Below are positions 9,162 to 18,420 of a stretch of 61,204 nucleotides of DNA, one piece after another. This stretch comes from an uncultured Flavobacteriales bacterium (GTDB lineage Bacteria; Bacteroidota; Bacteroidia; Flavobacteriales_D; Crocinitomicaceae), in assembly GCA_903945495.1 (NCBI GenBank), contig CAJAVU010000012.1:1-61204 (forward strand). The letters are read 5' to 3'. Each line of letters opens with the position of its first letter. Positions within the stretch are counted from its first letter, which is position 1. A program made the translations under genes and the position numbers. Under the pieces are notes generated by a model. It saw only the letters and a list, made by a program, of their open reading frames with translations, did not search any database and was not told the origin of the DNA.

Positions 9162-10514
9162 ATGCGTTTCGAACTCACCAAAGACTTTCTTGAAATACTT
9201 CGCCTTAAAATAGCGGAGCAGGACATGTCTTGGATTCGCGAAAACATTTTAGAATTACACTTTGCGGATATCGCAGAAATTCTCGATAAACTTTCCAACG
9301 AAGAAGCCAAATACATCTATTTCCAATTGGAAGAAGAAGTTCAGGCGGATGTATTGATGGAGTTGGAGGAGGAAGTGCGAGATCGTTTCTTAGCTTCCCT
9401 TTCTTCTAAAGAAATTGCTGACCAGTTAGAGAATTTGGATTCCGATGATGCTGCCGACATTCTTGGTGATTTATCCGACGAACAAATTCAGGAAGTCATT
9501 TCTCAAATGGAGGATGACGAAGCTGCTGAAGACATTGTCGACCTCTTAAATTACGACGAAGATACTGCCGGTGGTTTGATGCAGAAAGAGTTCATTCAAG
9601 CAAAACTGGATTGGCCAGTAGATCGTTGCTTGGTTGAATTGCGTCGCCAGGCCGAAGACGTAGAAAAAGTTTATACGATTTATGTCGTAGACGATTTCAA
9701 TAAATTAGTTGGTGTTTTATCATTAAAACGCTTGTTGTTTGCCTCGCCAAAAACGAAAATCGTTGACTTGTACCAAGGAAAAAATATCATTTCTGTTAAA
9801 ACTTCCGATGATAGTGAAGCTGTTGCGAAAGTGATGGAAAAATACGATTTGGTTTCGGTTCCCGTTGTGGATTTACAAAACAAATTGGTTGGTCGAATTA
9901 CCTTGGATGACGTTGTTGATGTGATCAAGGAAGAAGCAGACAAAGATTTCCAATTGGCTTCGGGTATCTCTGAGCGTATTGAGTCAACCTTTAGTGTTTG
10001 GCGTATCACACGTGCTCGTATTCCTTGGTTGATCATTGCCATGTTGGGTGGAACCTTGGGCGCACAAGTTATTGCGAGCTTTGAAGGTGGAATCACGAAA
10101 GTACCAGCTCTTGCCTTTTTTATTCCTCTGATTACAGCGATGGGTGGAAATGTTGGTGTGCAATCATCTGCAATTGTTGTGCAATCTCTTGCCAAAGGAA
10201 ACGACCAATTCGGGAGTATTTTACAGAAATTATCAAAAGAAGCCATTGTCGCACTCGTGAATGGATTGCTTTTGTCCACAATGATTTTCGGAATTGCTTA
10301 TTATTTTGAAAATGCGACTTTAGGAATGGTGGTTAGTATTTCTTTATTCACCGTAATTATCTTTGCCGCCATCTTCGGAACGCTGATTCCATTGGTGTTG
10401 AATCACTACAAAATCGATCCAGCCTTGGCAACAGGTCCATTCGTTACTACCTTAAACGATATCGTTGGTCTGTTTATCTACTTCACAGTTGGAATGCTGT
10501 TGTATCATATTTAG
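9162..10514 (+). CDS. mgtE: Magnesium transporter MgtE
   Basis: Mg2+ channel/transporter, 450 residues from the ATG at 9162. Domain order: MgtE_N superhelix (about 1-125, acidic, with repeated LSDEQIQEVISQMEDDEAAE-type helices), a CBS-domain pair (about 130-250, e.g. VYTIYVVDDFNKLVGVLSL and VPVVDLQNKLVGRITLDDV), a plug helix, and five membrane helices (about 280-450). The pore signature GGNVGVQSSAIVVQSLA and the C-terminal LNDIVGLFIYF with its conserved aspartate are intact. The N and CBS domains sense cytosolic Mg2+ in characterised members. An in-frame TTG 18 nt upstream is rejected because it overlaps the -7 element. Confidence 0.93.
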   Translation: MRFELTKDFLEILRLKIAEQDMSWIRENILELHFADIAEILDKLSNEEAKYIYFQLEEEVQADVLMELEEEVRDRFLASLSSKEIADQLENLDSDDAADILGDLSDEQIQEVISQMEDDEAAEDIVDLLNYDEDTAGGLMQKEFIQAKLDWPVDRCLVELRRQAEDVEKVYTIYVVDDFNKLVGVLSLKRLLFASPKTKIVDLYQGKNIISVKTSDDSEAVAKVMEKYDLVSVPVVDLQNKLVGRITLDDVVDVIKEEADKDFQLASGISERIESTFSVWRITRARIPWLIIAMLGGTLGAQVIASFEGGITKVPALAFFIPLITAMGGNVGVQSSAIVVQSLAKGNDQFGSILQKLSKEAIVALVNGLLLSTMIFGIAYYFENATLGMVVSISLFTVIIFAAIFGTLIPLVLNHYKIDPALATGPFVTTLNDIVGLFIYFTVGMLLYHI

Positions 10515-10551
10515 ATATTAGAAGATAGAAGTTAGAAAATAGAGAAGTGTG

Positions 10552-10579
10552 GTGAGATATAACTTCCCTCACATTTTTT
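10552..10579 (+). terminator. Weak candidate terminator after mgtE
   Basis: GTGAG (10552-10556) pairs with CTCAC (10568-10572) across an 11-nt loop and is followed by ATTTTTT. The 5-bp stem is short, so support is modest. The rest of the 205-bp gap (10515-10719) holds AT-rich TAGA-like repeats just after the mgtE stop and nothing else I can name. Confidence 0.35.
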
Positions 10580-10719
10580 CCGTTTCTTTGAGTATCAATT
10601 CTGCCTTAAATACATGTGTGTTTAATTGCTTATCGATGAAAAAGTTCATAAAAACAATAGAGTAAATTGAAAACCAAGTTACTCTATTTGGAGCAAGTAA
10701 TAAAGTGCCTTAAATCAAA

Positions 10720-13700
10720 TTACTGTTTCACTACTTTTACAAGTATGTTTCTCTCTTCGATTTTTAAATAGTAATTACCAGGAGATATAGCCTCTAAGTT
10801 TACACTTGTTTGATTTCCTGTCAACACATCACTCAATATAATTCTTCCTTGGTTATCAATTAATTCGAAAGAAGAAAATAATTCGATTTCAGAATTAATA
10901 AATAGAAGTTCGCGAGTTGGATTTGGGTAAATGGAAATAATTTGATTTGATAAATCTAGTAAATCTGAAGCGTTACATGAGATCACTGTTAAATTTTGAC
11001 TAGCACTTGATGTACAACCACTTCCATTCGTATATGAATATGTTATTGGATATGTCCCAATTCCAATTGCTGGATTAAATGTGTTAGATGTTACTGAAGT
11101 ACCTGTGTAATTACCTCCAAAAGGAGTCCCTCCAGATAAAACAACATTTGTTAGGGTATCACATACAACCGAGAATGTTGATAAAGTAACTTGGGGTAAA
11201 GCATTTACTGTAACACTCATTGTTTGATTATTAGCACATTGTCCAGCTGATGGAGTAAATGTATATGTCGTTGTTGCAGAGTTATTCACTTGAGGAGACC
11301 AAGTTCCGGAATATCCATTATTTGACGTACTTGGTAAAGTAATTGGTTCTCCAGCACATACTGGTTGAATTTGTGTAAAGGTTGGAGTACCAATGGGTAA
11401 AACTGTGGTACTAATCGGAAGTGAAGGCGAAGAGGTACAACCGTTCAGTGTTGTTGTAGCATAAATTGACGATTGTGTACTTTGAACAACTAAAGTTGGC
11501 ACTGAAAATTGACTTCCGTTTGATGCTGTCCATGTAACTCCAGATGTTGCATTTGTTGTTAATGTTACATTCGATCCTTGACAGAATGTTGTTAGTCCAC
11601 TTGTATTAATAATTGGCGCAGCTGGAGTTTGATTAACAGTAATTGTAATCGGGTTCGATGTTATTGAACAACCATTATTTGTGACTTCTACACTGTAAGT
11701 TCCAGAACTGGTGATAGTGACAGATTGACTTATTTGATTGTTACTCCATAAATTTCCCGAAGATGCTGAAGAGGTTAATACAATTGAATTACCAGAACAA
11801 AAGGTTGTTGGACCGTTGGCTGAAATTGTTGGCTGTGGTGGTGTGGTATTTACCGTAACAGTAATGCTATTTGATTGAGCTGATGTACATCCATTATCTG
11901 TGACAGTTGCGTAATAAGTACCGCTAGAATTAATCGTATTCGTTTGAGTAGAAATAGAATTGCTCCAATTGTTTCCATTTTGACTGCTCGAAATGAGTGA
12001 AACATTCCCCCCTGAACAGAACGTTGTTGGTCCATTTGCACTAATCGCAGGAGCACCAGGAATTGGGTTAACTGTTATTGTAACAGGTGCTGATACAGAC
12101 GAACAACCATTTAAATCTGAAGTTGATACTGAATAAATACCTGACGAATTTACTACAATGCTTTGACCAGTTGAGTTGTTTGACCAAAGATTGCCACTTG
12201 AGCTAGATGAGTTTAGCGTAACTGTTCCACCGCTGCAGAAGGTTGTTTGACCGGAGGGGGTTATAAATGGTATATTCGGTAATGGATTTACAGTAACGTT
12301 AATCGCATTTGAGTTTGCTGATAAACATCCGCTACTTGATGCTTGAGCCGTGTAAATTCCGCTTTGATTTACTGTTATTGATTGGTTTGTGGATCCATTA
12401 GACCAAAAAGTTCCTGGTACATTTGAAGTAAGTGTGACCGAATTACCTTGACAAATGGAAGTGTTTCCATTTGCAGAGATAATCGGTGTTTGTGGTATTG
12501 GATTAGACACAACACTAATTGGAGAAGAGCTTGAAGAACAAGTGTTATTTGTTACGAAAACCGAATAATTTCCAGTTGAAGTCGCATTATAAAAGTTTGT
12601 AACTGCTCCAGGTACTGCTATACCGTTATTAAACCATTGATAGGTGTTTCCTGAGGATATAGGTGCATTCAAAACCACACTACTTCCTTGACAAAATGTG
12701 GTCGGTCCAGAAGGAGTTAATGTACTAACTGGATTTGGAATTACATTAACTTGTATTGTGTTTGATGGTAAGGAAGTACAACCGTTACTTGTAATTTGAC
12801 AACTCACTGTACCCCCCGTATTTACTGAGATCGATTGTGATGTTGAGCCGTTAGACCATAAGAGATTACCTGGTAAGTTAGAAGTTAAAAATACAGATCC
12901 ATTTTCACAAAATGTTGTACTGCCAGAGCTTGAAATTACCGGTGGAGAAGGTAGAGCTGTTACATTTACCTGAATTGGAAATGCAATACTTGGACAACTT
13001 TGTGGATTTGTGACTGTAAGACCATAATTTCCAGAAGAATTAACGACAATGGTCTGAGTTGTCGCTCCATTTGACCATAGATTTCCTGTTGCACTTGGTG
13101 ATGTCAATGTTAAAGTATTACCTGCGCAAAATGATGTGGCACCACTAGGGGTAATTGTTATTGGATTACCAGATTGTATATTAATGGTTGATGGTGAACT
13201 GGAAATAGCACAAGACCCAGAAACAAGAACAGAATATATTCCATTCGATGTAACGAATAATGAATCATTGTTATTCGCAATTGGAACACTATTATTAAAC
13301 CATTGGTAGTTGTAGGGGCCAGCTGGTGCGATCAAATAATTTGTGTTTCCTACACAAAAAGGAGCAGAGCTTTGTTGTAGTTGGAAAGTAGACGCGTTAG
13401 AATAAATGAAACTATTCGAAAGGTTAGAATGAGAAGCCAATATTTCGCTTATAACAAAACCATTTAAATTTAAAACCGCTCCAACTGAGTTAGTTACTGC
13501 CGTGGGGACAATTGTATCCCAATAATTTCCAGTTAAAATATCTGTAACCAAAGTGTTGTTTATTAAACTTCTGTAGTTGTAGCCACCTACTCTAAACTTA
13601 AAATTATCAAATCTGTAACCAATTGTTGAGCTACTATAACATGAACTGAATGTAGAATTAAAACAAGTTCCAACTAACCCCCCACTAAAAATTATTCTAT

Positions 13701-15075
13701 CATTGTTGGCTAAAGACCCTACATCCAACGGTTGACAGAGAGTATTTCCACTATTAGGTGTATCATGTGTCCAAAATGGAGTTGTAGATCCTTCTTCAAA
13801 AGCACCATATTTAGGCCTTATATTTACTGATCCTGGAAAATAATTTCTTCTACCAACAATACCACTGAATCCATCATACATTCCAAAAGGGACTTCTATA
13901 GAAAATAAATTAATCCAGTTGTAAATACCCGCAGGAGACTGAAAACCCCAACATGTCTTTAAAAAAGGTAGCAATTGTGAATTACCGCTGCCCCCACCTC
14001 CACAAAAAGAAACAGCCATTCCACAAGCGGTCATGATGTTATCGTCTCCAACCCCAAAAGGGTAAGATCCCGAACCATTGATGTCCGTGGTACTAATAAC
14101 AGTACTTGTTTTATGATTACCAATAAAATTGGACGAATTAATACTCACGTTCGGATTCAAGTTTGTCATTGCAATATTTCCAAAGTCAGAATTAAAAATA
14201 TACTCTGAAGTTTCAATTCCAAATCCTGTATTATCCTTAAGGGAAGAATTTGTCATGGTAAGTATCGAACTTCCTCCAACAAAAATACCGTCCACAGAAT
14301 TCGAATCGATATCCGTCAAATTACAAGTAAGTGCAGAATTTGACAGTATTACACCCATTCGAACATTCTTTCTTAAAATACAATTACTAATATTTGCTGT
14401 AGAGGCGTTAAAATATAATCCAGATTTACCATTGTTATATATGACTGAGTTTGTTATCGTAACATTTTGAATAGCCGCTGCATGTATGCCACTGGACCCA
14501 TTCAATTTTATCTTAGTATTATTTATACTTAAAACGGCCGCCGCATTTGCCCGCAATCCTTCACCATCAGATGATTTAATTACACAATTGTTAACCAAAA
14601 CATTGGCATTAGCGCCAAATGCATAAATACCATTTATTTTTGAATTTAATATTTCAACTCCATTTATGTTAATATTTGTATTTTCTATTTTAATTCCATA
14701 ATTGGCATTTTGAATTGATGCGTTTGCAATTGAACAATTTGTGGCGAGTGTATCAAGTTCAATACCACTCCAGTACTGTTTATTAGTCGTACTGATGTAG
14801 GGTATGAAATTAACTTTACTACATGCATTACCTAGAACATTCAAAGCTCCTTTTACTTCAATTTTAACATCACCTATTAAATCAGTATTATTATCAATAA
14901 ATAGGACCTGGACTTGAACACCTGGATTGATTGTTAATGTAGCTCCTTGCTGTATAATAACGCTTTGAGTGAGAACTTGATTGGTAGTCCAAGTAGTATT
15001 TGAATTAATTATTAATTGACTAATAGCAGGAAATGTAATCAGTGCGATTAACGCGGTTAGTAGTTTTGTTTTCAT
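10720..15075 (-). CDS. Giant T9SS-secreted beta-helix/Ig-repeat protein
   Basis: A 1451-residue secreted, probably cell-surface protein. A signal peptide (1-19, FPAISQ) is followed by a right-handed parallel beta-helix (about 20-330; repeated short strands such as INGVEILNSKINGIYAFGAN, ISNCILRKN). A central region of unknown fold (about 340-570) comes next. Then roughly nine to ten Ig/PKD-like modules of 70-75 residues follow (about 590-1370), each with a TTFC...GCTS cysteine pair and a WSNGST core. The C-terminus is a type A T9SS sorting domain (about 1380-1451: SIYPNPT, FELIDNQGRII, GNYYLKIE). Export would go through SprA, with C-terminal processing and attachment. Adhesion or substrate binding is an inference. 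Its ATG overlaps the upstream gene's TGA by 4 bp. Confidence 0.8.
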   Translation of the reverse strand: MKTKLLTALIALITFPAISQLIINSNTTWTTNQVLTQSVIIQQGATLTINPGVQVQVLFIDNNTDLIGDVKIEVKGALNVLGNACSKVNFIPYISTTNKQYWSGIELDTLATNCSIANASIQNANYGIKIENTNININGVEILNSKINGIYAFGANANVLVNNCVIKSSDGEGLRANAAAVLSINNTKIKLNGSSGIHAAAIQNVTITNSVIYNNGKSGLYFNASTANISNCILRKNVRMGVILSNSALTCNLTDIDSNSVDGIFVGGSSILTMTNSSLKDNTGFGIETSEYIFNSDFGNIAMTNLNPNVSINSSNFIGNHKTSTVISTTDINGSGSYPFGVGDDNIMTACGMAVSFCGGGGSGNSQLLPFLKTCWGFQSPAGIYNWINLFSIEVPFGMYDGFSGIVGRRNYFPGSVNIRPKYGAFEEGSTTPFWTHDTPNSGNTLCQPLDVGSLANNDRIIFSGGLVGTCFNSTFSSCYSSSTIGYRFDNFKFRVGGYNYRSLINNTLVTDILTGNYWDTIVPTAVTNSVGAVLNLNGFVISEILASHSNLSNSFIYSNASTFQLQQSSAPFCVGNTNYLIAPAGPYNYQWFNNSVPIANNNDSLFVTSNGIYSVLVSGSCAISSSPSTINIQSGNPITITPSGATSFCAGNTLTLTSPSATGNLWSNGATTQTIVVNSSGNYGLTVTNPQSCPSIAFPIQVNVTALPSPPVISSSGSTTFCENGSVFLTSNLPGNLLWSNGSTSQSISVNTGGTVSCQITSNGCTSLPSNTIQVNVIPNPVSTLTPSGPTTFCQGSSVVLNAPISSGNTYQWFNNGIAVPGAVTNFYNATSTGNYSVFVTNNTCSSSSSPISVVSNPIPQTPIISANGNTSICQGNSVTLTSNVPGTFWSNGSTNQSITVNQSGIYTAQASSSGCLSANSNAINVTVNPLPNIPFITPSGQTTFCSGGTVTLNSSSSSGNLWSNNSTGQSIVVNSSGIYSVSTSDLNGCSSVSAPVTITVNPIPGAPAISANGPTTFCSGGNVSLISSSQNGNNWSNSISTQTNTINSSGTYYATVTDNGCTSAQSNSITVTVNTTPPQPTISANGPTTFCSGNSIVLTSSASSGNLWSNNQISQSVTITSSGTYSVEVTNNGCSITSNPITITVNQTPAAPIINTSGLTTFCQGSNVTLTTNATSGVTWTASNGSQFSVPTLVVQSTQSSIYATTTLNGCTSSPSLPISTTVLPIGTPTFTQIQPVCAGEPITLPSTSNNGYSGTWSPQVNNSATTTYTFTPSAGQCANNQTMSVTVNALPQVTLSTFSVVCDTLTNVVLSGGTPFGGNYTGTSVTSNTFNPAIGIGTYPITYSYTNGSGCTSSASQNLTVISCNASDLLDLSNQIISIYPNPTRELLFINSEIELFSSFELIDNQGRIILSDVLTGNQTSVNLEAISPGNYYLKIEERNILVKVVKQ
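11400..13390 (-). repeat. Coding tandem repeats (Ig-like modules, period about 216-238 bp)
   Basis: Nine diverged copies of one module lie within the giant T9SS cargo. Landmark is the TTFC-like codon group, seen near 11585, 11800, 12017, 12238, 12455, 12692, 12910, 13128 and 13357, giving spacings of about 216-238 bp. The copies differ at many positions, so this is an old expansion rather than a recent duplication. Confidence 0.75.
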
Positions 15076-15746
15076 GATATAATATTGGTTATTATTGGGG
15101 TTAATTTTTCAATAAAAGTTATAAGGTTTGTTCCTATCGACATTACTTTGTCTATACGATCAATTTTAGTGTCAAATGTTTTTTCAGTTGAAATAGAAAT
15201 TAAACCTTCCTCCTTTGCTTCGAGAAGTAGTTCATTAATATCTTGTCTTTGCTTCTCATTGATTGTATCTGCTTTAAAAAGAAACTTTAAAAATCCATTC
15301 AAATTGATTTTGATAATAGACTTATTAAAAGTGGTGTCAGTAATTATTTGTCTTGTTTCAAAATAACTTTTTGTTTGGTCATTCAATAGAGGATTTAAAA
15401 TTGAAAAAACTATATAATCTCCTTCAATTAGGTATTGTTTTGTCCCAAGTGTATTGAAGATAAATTGCTCAACATCGCGATCAGTTTTCAAATCAAACCT
15501 CAACTGCGCGGCAAGGATTTTATTTTTGAGTTGTATATGACTGAGCTTTAAGGTTTGCCTCAAATTATTGAATTGTTTTTCAATGTTGGAATAAGGGTCA
15601 TCTGGTTCGAGAGATCGAATTATGGCATCGAGTATCACTAATTCCAATTCAGATTTTGGCAAACTTCCAAATGGCAATTTCTGAATTTCTTCCAAAATTG
15701 ATTCAGCAAATTTCTGGTGGTCATTTATCTTTTTAAATATTGACAT
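15072..15746 (-). CDS. Cytosolic protein of unknown family, coupled to the giant cargo
   Basis: I do not recognise this 224-residue protein. It has no signal peptide and no membrane helix. The N-terminal third is helical; SELELVILDAIIRSL followed by LRQTLKLSHIQLKNKILAAQ looks like a helix-turn-helix-type helical bundle. The middle (about 95-165) is mixed alpha/beta. The tail ends in an amphipathic, hydrophobic helix (VMSIGTNLITFIEKLTPIIT). Its TGA overlaps the ATG of the giant T9SS cargo (ATGA, 15072-15075), so the two are translationally coupled. A regulatory or assembly role for the cargo is only a guess. A one-mismatch promoter is seen upstream. Confidence 0.55.
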   Translation of the reverse strand: MSIFKKINDHQKFAESILEEIQKLPFGSLPKSELELVILDAIIRSLEPDDPYSNIEKQFNNLRQTLKLSHIQLKNKILAAQLRFDLKTDRDVEQFIFNTLGTKQYLIEGDYIVFSILNPLLNDQTKSYFETRQIITDTTFNKSIIKINLNGFLKFLFKADTINEKQRQDINELLLEAKEEGLISISTEKTFDTKIDRIDKVMSIGTNLITFIEKLTPIITNIIS

Positions 15747-15773
15747 CTCTAATTGATTTTTTCTCTCCTATTG

Positions 15774-15804
15774 CAAATCGATTTTAAAACATTTCATTTT
15801 ACAA
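15774..15804 (-). promoter_or_regulatory. Candidate promoter of the unknown gene/giant cargo operon
   Basis: On the minus strand TTG (15804-15802), a 20-nt spacer and TCGATTTG (15781-15774), one mismatch from TAnnTTTG, 27 nt before the ATG at 15746. It would serve the two-gene operon 15072-15746 and 10720-15075. Confidence 0.35.
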
Positions 15805-15872
15805 CAGAGCACTCACTAGATATAGTTGCTAGCGGTTAAGCACAAAACTATTTCAATTCAGAATTTCAGGTC

Positions 15873-15902
15873 CAAAAAAAAGGAGAACTCGTAAGTTCTC
15901 CT
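15873..15902 (-). terminator. Intrinsic terminator of the Kelch regulator gene
   Basis: AGGAGAACT (15881-15889) pairs perfectly with AGTTCTCCT (15894-15902) over a CGTA loop; on the minus strand the stem is followed by eight T (A-run 15874-15881). It lies 4 nt past the stop of the gene ending at 15907 and separates it from the next operon. Confidence 0.85.
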
Positions 15903-15906
15903 ATCT

Positions 15907-17304
15907 TCATTTGGTTGTTGTTTGTAGTAAGATTGGATTTAATTTTAATCGTTTTATCCGTCGATCTTGCGGATGCTGGGAGCTGATAAATACATTCTCA
16001 GCCGGTATATTACTATAGAGTGCTAATTTCTCACGGATATTCTTAATACTCTGTTCTCTCCTCTTTTTTACTGCATCAATGGTGGCATTATCGTATTCGA
16101 GAATTCGATTTATATCGGCTATTTCCAATGTGTTCTCTTCAGCCAATAAAAAGTGCATTAATACTTCCGCATCGATAACGGAAAACTCTTCAGAAAGTAG
16201 ATGTCCGTTTAGGTAATAACTACCTTTATTTTTTGATAAGGTTGCTATTGAATTATTAGCTAATTTTCTCTTTTTAAGGAAAATAAATAGAAAAAGACCA
16301 AACGGCAAGATGATAACCAAATACAAAAGTGAAAACGATTTTTCTTTAATCGTTGGTTCAATATAAATATTCAATACTTCAACTGGTTTTCCTAAAAAAT
16401 CGGTTCGTTTAAAAACTGCAATGTTTTTATATGTCTCACTTTTAAATACGACTCCACAAATATATTGCTCAGTGGTATCAAGTAAAGGATAATGCATCAT
16501 ACTATAATCGCTCGATGTAAACCTTGAGAGCTTATTCGTTTTAAAATCAATAAGGAAAATATTATTCTCCATCTGAATCAATTTATTACTTGAATAATTT
16601 GCTTCAAAGAACCCCATATACTTAGTTTTCATAGCGTTTGTATTCAATCTGCCTAAGTGTTTCCATCGATTAGTTTTAAAGGAATATCGCCACACATCAG
16701 AATATCTTTTATTCTCTTTTGAACTTGACCATTGACCACCAAGAATATAAAAATCATCATCTTCAAGTTGTGCAAATTGATTAAAACGCGGGGCTGGAAT
16801 TTTACAATTGGAAGGTATATCGTTGACCATCCATTCCTTAAATTTCAAATTGAAATATGAAATAAAATTCTTCGCGGTGAACATACCATAACCTCCAAAA
16901 AAACAGATTTTGTTCTTATACATAAATATAGATCCACCGAATTGATTTTCATGCCGAAACGATTGATCTATCCGCTGAATTGTATCATTTATCAATTGAT
17001 ACACCTCTCCACACCCTCTGTAAACAAAATAGATTTGCCCTTCTTCTGATGCAACTGGGAGATAGTCTTTTTGAAAGTCTACAAAATTACACTCCCCTCG
17101 ATATGCAATAGGATGCTTTCTCCATTTTCCATGAGCCACTTTATATTCATAATAAAAAGTGGAATCATCAAACAACATAAAACTGTTTTCTTTTTTATTC
17201 AAAAATATATGTTGAGAATTTGTTTTTTCAATTTGCTGGTTTTGTGAAAATGCGTTCAATGTAAAAACGAGGGAAAAAAGGAGAATGAGTCTAAATTGTA
17301 ACAT
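15907..17304 (-). CDS. Membrane-spanning Kelch-type sensor with cytoplasmic winged-helix-like domain
   Basis: A 465-residue protein with a signal peptide (1-20, FTLNAFSQ) and a periplasmic region rich in Kelch-like blades (about 30-310; KICFFGGYGMF, DDFYILGGQWSS, RYSDVWRYSFKTNRWKHLG). One membrane helix (about 326-346) is followed by a basic stop-transfer KKRK. The cytoplasmic tail (about 350-465) resembles the winged-helix tails of Bacteroidota Kelch/HTH regulators: IDAEVLMHFLLAE, IADINRILEYDN, KKRREQSIKNIREKL, DRRIKRLKLNP. I read it as a one-component transmembrane regulator, without kinase or receiver domains. DNA binding is inferred. The unknown/T9SS cargo operon follows it on the same strand, behind a strong terminator, and is a plausible target. 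Confidence 0.65.
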   Translation of the reverse strand: MLQFRLILLFSLVFTLNAFSQNQQIEKTNSQHIFLNKKENSFMLFDDSTFYYEYKVAHGKWRKHPIAYRGECNFVDFQKDYLPVASEEGQIYFVYRGCGEVYQLINDTIQRIDQSFRHENQFGGSIFMYKNKICFFGGYGMFTAKNFISYFNLKFKEWMVNDIPSNCKIPAPRFNQFAQLEDDDFYILGGQWSSSKENKRYSDVWRYSFKTNRWKHLGRLNTNAMKTKYMGFFEANYSSNKLIQMENNIFLIDFKTNKLSRFTSSDYSMMHYPLLDTTEQYICGVVFKSETYKNIAVFKRTDFLGKPVEVLNIYIEPTIKEKSFSLLYLVIILPFGLFLFIFLKKRKLANNSIATLSKNKGSYYLNGHLLSEEFSVIDAEVLMHFLLAEENTLEIADINRILEYDNATIDAVKKRREQSIKNIREKLALYSNIPAENVFISSQHPQDRRIKRLKLNPILLQTTTK

Positions 17305-17440
17305 GTTTTATTCTGTTCGTTCAATTAACTAAAATTATAAAATTGAAATACAAAAGAAACTGAAAATTCAGGTAAATTATATTTTCTCCTAAATTCTTTT
17401 GCTTCTTTTTTTCTCGGTATCGGATTAGTGAAGTTAAATT

Positions 17441-17470
17441 TTGTGCTACTCAGAATGTTTTGTAACATTG
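17441..17470 (+). promoter_or_regulatory. Promoter of the hydroxyacid dehydrogenase gene, 4 nt from ATG
   Basis: TTG (17441-17443), 19-nt spacer, then TAACATTG (17463-17470), one mismatch from TAnnTTTG. Only CCCT separates it from the ATG at 17475, again predicting a leaderless mRNA. Confidence 0.5.
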
Positions 17471-17474
17471 CCCT

Positions 17475-18416
17475 ATGAAAATACTTTTTCTTGATACAGT
17501 TCATCCAATTCTTGCCGAGCGTTTAAGTGCTTTGGGTTCAACGTGCATTGATGCAGCAGGATTTTCAAAGGAAAAATGTTTAGAGGAACTACATTCGGCA
17601 GATGGAATTGTAATCCGTTCGCGTTTCACGATGAATGAAGAATTTCTTCAATTTGCGCCACAATTAAAATTCATTGCGCGTTCAGGTGCTGGAATGGAAA
17701 ACATCGATGAGCGTTATTGCAAAAAACGTGGAATTGTTCTATTCAATGCCCCTGAAGGAAACAGAAATGCGGTTGGTGAACATGCGTTGGGAATGTTATT
17801 AGCACTCTTGAATAAATTGCACACTGCCGATCGTGACGTGCGTTTAGGAAAATGGGATCGTGAAGGAAATCGTGGTTTGGAACTGGATGGAAAAACAGTT
17901 GGAATCATTGGTTATGGAAACAACGGAAGTGCTTTTGCTAAAAAATTACGTGGATTCGATGTCAAATTAATGGCATATGATAAGTACAAAAAGAACTTTG
18001 GCGATCATTTCGTGATGGAATGTACGCTCAACGCTATTTTGAAGAATGCTGATGTGATTAGCTTTCACATTCCGCAGAACAATGAAACCTTGTTCATGGC
18101 AAACGACCAATTTTTTACAAAACTTCAGAAACCAATATTCTTGTTGAACTTGTCGCGTGGAAAAATCGTTGAAACTGCTGCGTTGGTAAAAGCCATGGAA
18201 ACTGGAAAAGTGCTTGGTGCTGGTCTCGACGTATTAGAATATGAAAAAACAAGTTTTGAATCCTTTTTTGAGCAAGAAATTCCAACAGATTTCTCGTATT
18301 TATTAAATTCTGACAAAGTTATTCTTTCACCTCATGTCGGCGGTTGGACCGAAGAAAGCTATTTCAAATTGAGTGATGTTCTAGCGGATAAAATTATTGA
18401 GCATTACAGCCTATAA
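17475..18416 (+). CDS. D-isomer-specific 2-hydroxyacid dehydrogenase
   Basis: NAD(P)-dependent oxidoreductase of the phosphoglycerate/2-hydroxyacid dehydrogenase family, 313 residues. The NAD-binding Rossmann motif GIIGYGNNG starts near 143. Catalytic arginine (LNLSRGKIVE), glutamate (GAGLDVLEYE) and histidine (LSPHVGGWTEESY) segments are all present. There is no C-terminal ACT domain, so it is the short form; the SerA reaction is possible but the substrate cannot be fixed from sequence. It stands alone with its own promoter and converges on the methyltransferase gene across a palindromic repeat cluster. Confidence 0.85.
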   Translation: MKILFLDTVHPILAERLSALGSTCIDAAGFSKEKCLEELHSADGIVIRSRFTMNEEFLQFAPQLKFIARSGAGMENIDERYCKKRGIVLFNAPEGNRNAVGEHALGMLLALLNKLHTADRDVRLGKWDREGNRGLELDGKTVGIIGYGNNGSAFAKKLRGFDVKLMAYDKYKKNFGDHFVMECTLNAILKNADVISFHIPQNNETLFMANDQFFTKLQKPIFLLNLSRGKIVETAALVKAMETGKVLGAGLDVLEYEKTSFESFFEQEIPTDFSYLLNSDKVILSPHVGGWTEESYFKLSDVLADKIIEHYSL

Positions 18417-18420
18417 ACTG

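Noticed and set aside
9680-10279. A 199-codon open frame antisense to mgtE
   Set aside because: It lies entirely opposite conserved CBS and membrane segments of MgtE and encodes no recognisable fold.
10515-10551. TAGA-rich stretch after mgtE as a tandem repeat
   Set aside because: The units are irregular (TTAGATATTAGAAGATAGAAG-like mixture shorter than a clear period), so no defined repeat can be given.
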